From assembly GCF_963676685.1 (NCBI RefSeq), contig NC_092355.1, positions 77,033,176-77,097,175 on the forward strand: DNA of 64,000 nucleotides, read 5' to 3'. Below the pieces are notes generated by a model, which saw only the letters and a program-made list of their open reading frames with translations, was not told the DNA's origin and searched no databases. Made by a program: the position numbers and the translations under genes. Positions 24,574-33,500 of the stretch are shown here, piece after piece (the stretch's first letter is position 1; each line of letters opens with the position of its first letter). Origin of the DNA: Mytilus edulis (Eukaryota > Mollusca > Bivalvia > Mytilida > Mytilidae).

Positions 24574-25343
24574 GAATCCATGACAAATCGCCCCACTGGC
24601 AAATCGCCCCACTTTTTCACAAACTCGCCCCACTCTTATTTACCAACTCGCCCCACTTATAAAAAGGGTAAATTCCCATTGCAAATAGGTATGATACCAT
24701 GCCCCCACTTATGAAAAGGGTTAAAATCACACTGAAATACAGTCTATCAACTGGCCCCACTCATGACAAATAGATAAACCACTTATAAAAAAGATTCAAT
24801 CCCGTTACATTGTCACTGCCCACGTCAATACCTTTGAAAACCTAAGTGAAGTGCTATAAAATCAAATTGCTGTTAAAAACTCAGTTTTTGCAATAATTTA
24901 AATTTATATATATAAATGTTAATCCTGCTTCAATTGTATGATTATGATACAATTAACAGGTTTCTTTTCAATTGTTATACAAATAACTAAGCTTACAAGT
25001 ATAAAGTTATTCTCCAACAATGATACGAAAATGTATTTGCAATTATATTTTAAGAATGTTAAAAAAGTTTAATAAATTTCGGGGTTTTTTTTGTATTCTG
25101 TGTAGATTACAAAAATTAAAATAAGTTTTCATTTCAGTGCGGCTAGTTGGTAGACCTGAAAATTGTAATATAGAAGTGAATTTTTCCTTTTTTCAATAAG
25201 TGAGGCGAGTTGACAGGGGAAAAATTAACTGGATTTGACCCTTTTCCCCAGTGAGGCGATTTTTTTCAAAAGTGGGGCGAGTAGGTTAACCAGGTTGGGG
25301 CGATTTTTAAATTTTTTAATAGTGGGGCGATTTGTCCTGCTTC
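24574..25343. mobile_element. 770 bp MITE with 10 bp target duplication (Mutator-like)
   Basis: TGAGTGGGTC is duplicated exactly at 24564-24573 and 25344-25353. The ends share inverted ACAAATCGCCCCACT. TCGCCCCAC is repeated several times just inside each end (four times at 24590-24658; inverted copies at 25250-25335). A 9-11 bp duplication is typical of Mutator-like elements. No transposase is present. Confidence 0.85.
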
Positions 25344-25760
25344 TGAGTGGGTCACTGTGGAAACTGTCTAAATAAGAGAAAATAAAGGGTGGCAGGTAGA
25401 TTAAAATTATACATGTATATAAGAAAATTCCTGTGCCAAGACTCAATCAAAGTCAGGTATATGACAGTTGTTGTACATTCTTTTGATGAGCTTTTGATTT
25501 TGCTATTTCATTAGCATGATTGAGGACTTTCTGTTTTGAATTTTCCTCGGAGTTCAGTAGTTTTTGGTGATTTACTCTTTACATAAATGAAGAGATAAAA
25601 GAAAAATAAATAAATTGAGGCCCTATTTATAACGATCAGTCGGTCCCAGAACAAAGCAGCGCATCCATTTTAATGATTTTGGACGGGCAAATATCAACTT
25701 TTGATATGGGACGAGCTCTGACATCCCACCGCCCCAGCTTGTCTGGCAAAATGGACATCA

Positions 25761-26045
25761 GGCCTAAAAAAAAAGATATGTGTTTCCGGTAACATCATTT
25801 TAAAAAATAGGGTCGGTAGGTCGGAATTCTTTTTTTTTTTTTTTTTGACATGTTTTACTGGCTTTCTATGCAAGAGGAAGCAAGAGAGAAAAAATATTAT
25901 GTCATCTATCAGAAGCCTGTGTCAAAAACAGGGTCGGTTGATAATTTTTTTTTTTTTTTGGAAGATCCAATAAAAAAGTTAGGGTCGGGGCTAAAAAACA
26001 GGGTCGGTCGGGTTACCGGAAACACGGATCTTTTTTTTCTCGGCC
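25761..26045. mobile_element. 285 bp MITE, GGCC ends, 3 bp duplication TCA
   Basis: The left end GGCCTAAAAAAAAAGATATG and the right end GATCTTTTTTTTCTCGGCC are inverted. The arm continues through GTGTTTCCGGTAAC, about 33 bp in all. TCA flanks both sides (25758-25760 and 26046-26048). The interior carries repeated GGGTCGGT motifs. It resembles the GGCC/TAA elements, but with TCA instead of TWA. Confidence 0.75.
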
Positions 26046-26079
26046 TCAAGAGTAATCTCCAACTAAGGGGTCAGTTGAG

Positions 26080-26225
26080 AACCACCTACGGGTGCAGGAT
26101 TTTCTTTGTGTGTTGAAGACCTATACATTGTATGTGGCCTCGGCTGTTATTTGCTCTTTGCCTTTGATCGGGTTGTGTCTCTTTCATTATTAGACAAACT
26201 ACCCATTTCCATTCTCATTTTTTAG
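26080..26225 (+). repeat. Retroelement 3'-tail repeat, family A fragment
   Basis: Reads CACCTACGGGTGCAGGATTT then GGTTGTGTCTCTTTC and ends CCCATTTCCATTCTCATTTT, the 3' end shared by family A copies. Boundaries are approximate. Confidence 0.65.
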
Positions 26226-26383
26226 ATCTGATCTGAATATCCTTTTGATGTCAAGCAACAATCGTGAGGTCAAATTTAAGGGAACAGAAGTTGTCTGAAC
26301 TTGTGTGGTTTCACGTAAAAGCACAAATTTGCATAAATACTCTATTACTTTTGGGTGAGTTATGCAAATTCATTTTTGTTTAC

Positions 26384-26821
26384 CTGATCACTCCAGCCAT
26401 GTCCATATTTCCATTCTGTCACATAATGTTCTGAGTTTCTACTTAAAATGTTATATTCAACTGTCTTTCCGATTAGTTTGTTCACATTTTGAATGACCGT
26501 CTTTGCCTTTAATGAAATAAGGGAACGGTTTTTTGCAGGTACTTTCTTATTGTTCACGCGCACAAGAACGTTACCCATGTCTGTTAGTTTTCTTTTAACA
26601 ACTTTTGTGGAGGTAGTTCTTCCTATCATTAAGTCACCACCCAATAAGACAACTTCTCCTTTTCCAAAATACAATCCCCATTCTGCGAAAATTGTACGAT
26701 CAATTTCTATCAAATCACCTGGACGTGCATGTAAACATTCCGGCTTCACGAATGGTCTCAAACCAACTCCTATTGGATATTTATTCGGAGTTTTGCGTTC
26801 TATTGTGGACAAAACTTCCAT
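26384..26821 (-). CDS. LRAT-domain protein (PLAAT/HRASLS-like), catalytic residues lost; first coding exon
   Basis: This 146-codon exon encodes an LRAT/NlpC-P60-type fold related to the phospholipase A/acyltransferase (PLAAT) family, which acts on phospholipids through a His-His-Cys centre. Recognisable parts are HARPGDLIEI (31-40), AEWGLYFGKGEVVLLGG (46-62), and NSEHYVTEWKYGHGWSDQ (129-146). The last corresponds to the family's NCEHFV motif. The three expected catalytic positions are changed: the HW motif His is Glu47, the VVH His is Leu59, and the NCEHF Cys is Ser130. The protein is therefore likely a pseudoenzyme. A GTAAAC donor follows GATCAG at 26384, in phase 0. If unspliced, the frame ends seven codons later at 26360. 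The probable last exon is at 14965-15120. The gene is divergent from ALDH8A1, with 515 bp between start codons. Confidence 0.85.
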
Positions 26822-27336
26822 AACACTTCTCTTCTATTATTACAATGTTCTTTTTTGTTTCGTTTTCTTGATAACGGCAGACGGCCTAACACGTAAATAA
26901 CAACTATGTCAACCTCTTCAACTGGAACTGACTGGAAAACCGACTTTTCCGTAAAGCTGCCGGGGATTTTCCACTAGAAGTTGTCACGTGATGAGTTATT
27001 TTTAAAAATCCACCTTTGGGGGTAATACGTAGCCTTGTTTTCGAGAATGAACAAAGTAAATTAATTTATGAATCTAAGACTTTTAACTAAATTATGACTT
27101 ATTTGCCTGTTATTCAGTTAGTTTATTTTCTTGTTTATGACAAATTACATGACAATAAGTTTTTAATATTGGTTCTTCCTTTTTGTCCCTCTTTCATATA
27201 GGTTAAATATACTTCTGGTTTCTTTGTTACCAGTCTAAAAACCAAACCTCCAGTATTGTCCAATCAAAATTTTGATGAAGAAAAATTGTCAATAAGGTCA
27301 AGGACGATTTCGGAACCTCTTTCGACTTTACCATTT
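26822..27336. promoter_or_regulatory. Shared head-to-head promoter region
   Basis: 515 bp separates the start codons of the LRAT-like gene (minus) and ALDH8A1 (plus). A canonical E-box, CACGTG, lies at 26985-26990 in the context TTGTCACGTGATGAG. No TATA box is placed convincingly for either gene. A polypyrimidine-AG (CTCTTTCATATAG ending at 27201) precedes the ALDH8A1 start and may be the acceptor of a 5' UTR intron. Confidence 0.45.
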
Positions 27337-27524
27337 ATGAACAGAACGACCATAATGAGTGATATGTTGGTTATTGAAAATTTTATTAACGGTGAATTTG
27401 TCCCTACAAATTCACATATTGACAGTTTTGACCCTTCAACAGGTTCAGTTTGGGCAAAGATTCCTGATAGTGACGAAACAGACATAAATAAAGCCGTAGA
27501 TGCAGCTAAGAAAGCTTTCCAAAA
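27337..27524 (+). CDS. ALDH8A1: ALDH8A1 exon 1
   Basis: Encodes MLVIENFINGEF, SFDPSTGSVWAKIP and AAKKAFQ. It ends in phase 2 before GTAGGT. In-frame ATGs lie at 27337, 27355 and 27364. The frame is open upstream to 27202, where a CATATAG acceptor-like site occurs, so an upstream leader exon is possible. Confidence 0.92.
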
Positions 27525-30500
27525 GTAGGTCAAAGTCAAAAAGTTTTAATTGAGAATATCTATATCTATAATGCTTTAAGTTCTCTGCTGGTGTTTTCGC
27601 AATGTCACATGACCAAAGGGCAGGGAAACTCTCTTGCTTAGGATGGAACAAAGTGCTACATAGATGCTAAATCAATCAACTCTTGATCAACAGGAATTTG
27701 ATACAAGTATTGCACACTGTTAATGACTGTTAGTGTTATTAATTTTTTGAGGGTTTTGATACTTTTATACATCTATCCCTATTTGGAAATCTGCACTAAT
27801 TGACAAGAGAATATGGGCCACTTGAACTATCGACTTCAAACAACAATCATTTATATATTGCGGACGGTGGTAAAGTGGTATTTTCGTGGAACATGTTTTG
27901 CCATTTTGATTTCACATGCAGCCGTGAAAAAGGTTTGTTATTCATCATGTTTCGTGAAATCGGTAAAAAGATCAACGTGCAAGACATTTTTATGCCCCAC
28001 CTAATGATAGTAAAGGGGCATTATGTTTTCTGGTCTGTGGCTCCGTTCGTCCGTCTGTGCTTCTGTTCGTCTGTCCGTCTGTGCGTCCGTTCAGGTTAAA
28101 GTTTTTAGTCAAGGTAGTTTTCAATGAAGCTGAAGTCCAATCAACTTGAAACTAAGTACACTTGTTGCTTATGATATGATCTTTTTAATTTTAAAGCCAA
28201 ATTAGACTTTTTACCCCAATTTCACGGTTCACTGAACATAGAAAATGAAAGTGTGAGTTCAGGTTAAAGTTTTTGGTCAAGGTAGTTTTTGATGAAGCTG
28301 AAGTCCAATCAACTTGAAACTTAGTAAACTTGTTGCTTATGATATGATCTTTTTAATTTTAAAGCCAAATTATAGTTTTGACCCCAATTTCACGGTCCAT
28401 TGAACATAGAAAATGAAAGTGGGAGTTTCAGGTTAAAGATTTTGGTCAAGGAAGTTTTTGATAAAATTGAAGTCCAATCAACTTGAAACTTAGTACATAT
28501 GCTCCCTATAGTATAATCTTTCTAATTTGAATGCCAAAATTAGATTATTACCCAATTTCACGGTCCATGGAACATGGTAAAGGATAGTGCGAGTGGGGCA
28601 TCCGTGTACTTTGGACACATTCTTGTTAATTCTTTGTTCATTGTGAAATTGCAATGTCATTGAATGTTATTTCGGTCAGATACATGTACACCCCCATTAT
28701 GGAGCTGATGAGGGTAAAGAAGCATCAAGATTGAAATATTTTGTGTAAACGGAACACATATATCATAATTTTTTCATGTTTATATCAAAAGTTTTAAAGA
28801 AATCAGATTTTGATGTCATTTCATTGTTTTATTAGACTAAAATTATAAATTATATTGCAATAAAATATCTTCTTTTTACTGTTGGATTTACCATGGCAAA
28901 AAATGAAGAGCCCTGGACTTGCCTTCAAAAATCCTTAATTGAGAACCCTGAGTTAATTGTTACACCAATAGATTATAAGCTTAATTTTCATTTTATTAAT
29001 TACAGATGGTCATCTACACCAGTACAGGAACGTTCACGCATCATGTTAAAAATAGCAGACCGTTTAGAATCACAACTACAGTCTTTTGCTGAACAAGAAT
29101 CACATGATCAAGGAAAGCCAATCTGGTTGGCTAAAGCTGTTGACATACCTAGAGCTGTTCACAATATCAGGACATTTGCAACCAGTATATTACATGATAC
29201 AAACAAGTAAGGGAGCAACCATTTGATTTTATGGGTAGAAAAAAAAATTGTTCTGCCTTATTATTTAGTTGTAGTCTGTCAGGACTGCCTTTTAAGGTGT
29301 CACTCTATTAGGTCCTGCCTTTTTTATACCCCTATCCTGACTTGTTTTACATAAGTTGTCATCCTGCATTTTTTTTTGTCAAGTTGCATATCCTGGTTTT
29401 TTTAACTCAAAACTCCTATCCTGCCTTTTTTTCAAATTTTATCCTAGCTGACAAATGGCTGATGACCTTAAGCTTAGTTCTTACTTCTATATCATTGGTC
29501 TCTGGTTGATATTTGTCTCAATGGCGATTATAACACAGCTTTTTTTTTATACATTAGCTATTATCAATAAGCTATAGAGAGTACTTTTCAAGTTGAGGAT
29601 AGCAGTTGTCTATTAGTATGAGGGTAGAACCAGATTTGTGAGATAAAAAATGGAGACATTTGGCAACTGTCAAGATGAAAACAGCATTAAAAGGACTATA
29701 TTTCAATGTAATTTGGTTTGATTGAAAAGAAATCTCTGTAGTTTTAGAGATGAATTGGACAAAAAAATATTTTGTTTAAGGAGGTAGACCTAGGTTAAGG
29801 GAGATAACTCTTTAAATCAGTCAAGCGTTTGTAAAAGTCAAGTTCACCAATATATTTTAAGCATTTACCTGAAACAGATTGAAAATAATCTATGTAACCT
29901 AGAAGCTTAGAATATGTTTTTGAAAATGGTTGAAACAAACGTACTGATGATTTTAAGAGTTATTTCCCTTAACCTAGGTCTACCACCTTAAAGAGTAGTT
30001 TCCCTTTGACTTGTGATTTATATACAAAACAATACTGTTAATGCAAAACAAATATGATTTACACATGAAACATCAACAAACAATTAAAATTAAAAGCCCC
30101 TGATGAAGGACAGGCACATACTAGTTGGAATACGTGGCATGTGGTAAACTAGAATTTTTTAGAGTAAAAAAGGCAAAAAAAACAAATGAACCAAAACTGT
30201 TTATCTGTGAATAAAATGTAAGGTTTTTCTTTTAACATCAATGGTTGATTTTGTATAATTTGTATTACTCAAACTATGAAAGGTTTTATCTTCAGTCCAA
30301 TAAAATTTCCTGTTATATAAAATTGAGAATGGATATGTGGGGAATGTGTCACAGAGACAACACAACGATCAAAGAGCAGAAAACAGCCTAAGGCCACTAA
30401 TGGCTCTTCAACACAGCAATAGGATCCCACATCCCAAGGCGGGCTTTAGACAGACCCACACAGATGTGAACTAGTTCTCTGGAATTGGTCATCACACTAA

Positions 30501-33500
30501 ACATGCTTAACTTCAAAACATATAAATTAACTAAAATAAAAAACAACAACATACAAGTCAAACAAAGGCCAGCATGAGGCTCCTGACTTGGGACAGGCCG
30601 GCTTTATACAGCCCCACAAAGATGTGAACTAGTTCTCTGGAATTAGACGTACACTAAACATGCTTAACTTCAAAATATATAAATTAACTAAAATAAAAAA
30701 ACAACATACAAGTCAAACAAAGGCCAGCATGAGGCTCCTGACTTGGGACAGGCGTAAATACTGTATGTGGTGGGGTTTAACACTTTTATGAGATCTAATA
30801 TATATATATTACTACAGGTCATCAGTTATGGACAGAGTTTGATGCTTATAATTACACAATCAAACATCCAGTGGGCTTTTTTTTTCGAGATCTAATACAT
30901 GTATATATATTACTACAGGTCATCAGTTATGGATGGAGTTGATGCCTTTAATTACACAATCAAACATCCAGTGGGTGTTGCTGGCCTCATCAGTCCTTGG
31001 AATCTACCATTGTATCTACTGACCTTTAAACTTGCCCCAGCCATCGCAGCAGGAAACACAGTGGTTGCCAAGCCAAGTGAAATGACTTCAGTCACAGCAT
31101 GGATGCTAGCTAAAATCTTCAATGAATGTGGTAAATATACAAATTTTCAATGAATGTGGTAAATATACAAATTTTCAATGAATGTGGTAAATATACAAAT
31201 TTTCAATGAATGTGGTAAATACAAATTTTCAATGAATGTGGTAATTATAAATATACAAATTTTCATTGAATGTGGTAAATTTACAAATTTTCAATGAATG
31301 TAGTAAATATACAAATTTTCAATTAATGTGATAAATATACAAATTTTCAATTAATGTGATAAATATACAAATGATAAAATGATCATGATGATTGTGGTAA
31401 TTCTTTTTAGAAAGTTTTAAAGAAAATGTTTTTCTTTGAAAATTTAATTCCTGGTTAATTTAACATTAACCTTGGAAAAACAGAAACTTTAGTATTTCTG
31501 GAATAAAAATGAATTCATAAAAAAGTTATTTTGATAAAAGATTCGTAAAATTTATTAAACTTTATGAGATTTAATTAAAACAATGATGATTATATGAAAG
31601 ATTGAAGGAATAAGGTCTATATAACATGTTTAATTAAGGACATCATTCGTAAATATAGCTCAACATGCAGTCTTCTTATATGTTCAGGTATTTCACATCC
31701 AATTTTTTGTGAAAATATTCTTTATAAAAATGTCAGTATATTCACCTCAGAAACTAACAAAACCTTTAACATGTTTAAATAGACTTATTAAGAAGGGATA
31801 TAGTTACGATACTGTTGTCAGGTCATTAAAGATTGCATATTTTGGCGTTAATATTGATTCACTTATCATGCTTATAGGGTCTTTGCATCGGAACTAAACA
31901 CATTTATTCAAAAACCAGTTGTTGGCGTGACACAGGTCATGTTCTTCTCATATATGTTATGATGGTATGATACTAAACCCCTAACGGAAAGGATTGTGCC
32001 TGGTATTTATATGATGAAATCATAATCTTTCAATCAGTTTAATTGAAGTCTGGAGCTGGCATGTCAGTTAACTGCTAGTAGTCTGTTGTTATTTATGTAT
32101 TATTGTCATTTTGTTTATTTTCTTTGGTTACATCTTCTGACATCAGACTTGGACTTCTCTTGAACTGAATTTTAAATGTGCGTATTGTTATGCGTTTACT
32201 TTTCTAAATTGGCTAGAGGTATAGAGGGAGGGTTGAGATCTCATAAACATGTTTAACCCCGCCACATTTTTGAGCCTGTCCAAAGTCAGGAGCCTCTAGC
32301 CTTTGTCAGTCTTGTATTATTTTAATTTTAGTCTCTTGTGTACAATTTGGAAATAAGTATGGCGTTCATTATCACTGAACTAGTATATAATTGTTTAGGG
32401 GCCAGCTGAAGGACGCCGACGGGTGCGGGAATTTCTCACTACATTTGAAGACCTGTTGGTGACCTTCTACAGTTGTTTTTTCTATGGTTGGGTTGTTGTC
32501 TCTTTGACACATTCCCCATTTCCATTCTCAATTTTATTAATCAGATATTAAATAACTATGGTAAAATTGATATTTATTTAGGACTTCCACCTGGTGTAGT
32601 AAATTTAGTATTTGGTGTTGGACCAAAGGCCGGAGAAGCCATAGTAAAGCATCCAGACATTCCTTTAGTATCATTCACTGGTGGAACTGCTACAGCCAAA
32701 CGTTTGAGGGCGTCGGCAGCACCATTCTGTAAAAAACTATCATTAGAGGTAAGTTGTTGTCCACTATTAGAACTGCTACAGTCAAACGTCTGAGAGCGTC
32801 GGCAGCACCATTCTGTAAAAAACTATCATTAGAGGTAAGTTGTTGTCCACTATTAGAACTGCTACAGTCAAACGTTTGAGGGCGTCGGCAGCACCATTCT
32901 GTAAAAAACTATCATTAGAGGTAAGTTGTCCACTATTAGAACTGCTACAGTCAAACATCTGAGAGCGTTAGCAGCACCTTTCTGTAAAAAACTGTCATTA
33001 GAGGTAAGTTGTTGTCCACTATTAGAACTGCTACAGTCAAACGTTTGAGGGCATCGGCAGCACCATTCTGTAAAAAAACTATCATTAGAGATGAGTTGTT
33101 GTCCACTATTAGAACTGCTACAGCCAAATGTTTGAGGGCGTCGGCAGCACCATTCTGTGAAAAACTATCATTAGAGGTAAGTTGTTGTCCACTATTAGAA
33201 CTGCTACAGCCAAACATCTGAGAGCATCGGCAGCACCATTCTGTAAAAAACTATCATTAGAGGTAAGTTGTTGTCCACTATTAGAACTGCTACAGCCAAA
33301 CGTTTGAGGGCGTCGGCAGCACCATTCTGTAAAAAACTGTCATTAGAGGTAAGTTGTTGTCCACTATTAGAACTGCTACAGTCAAATGTTTGAGGGCGTC
33401 GGCAGCACCATTCTGTAAAAAACTGTCATTAGAGATGAGTTGTTGTCCACTATTAGAACTGCTTCAGCCAAACGTTTGAGGGCATCGGCAGCACCATTCT

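Larger units (their letters stand above)
15123..26383 (-). other. Predicted 11.3 kb intron of the LRAT-like gene
   Basis: The donor is GTAAAC just below 26384 and the acceptor is CAG at 15121-15123. I found no further coding exon on either strand inside it. Parts not listed separately (15123-15477, 17215-18005, 18166-18629, 19060-19406, 25354-25757) are AT-rich with only scraps of dispersed repeats. One such scrap is a retroelement-tail fragment at about 25425-25590. Confidence 0.5.

Noticed and set aside
26493..26900. 135-codon plus-strand frame
   Set aside because: Antisense shadow of the LRAT-domain exon, which has clear family motifs on the minus strand.
28893..29005. In-frame extension upstream of ALDH8A1 exon 2
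   Set aside because: The stretch lacks similarity to aldehyde dehydrogenase, and the TTAATTACAG acceptor at 29005 gives an exact join with exon 1.
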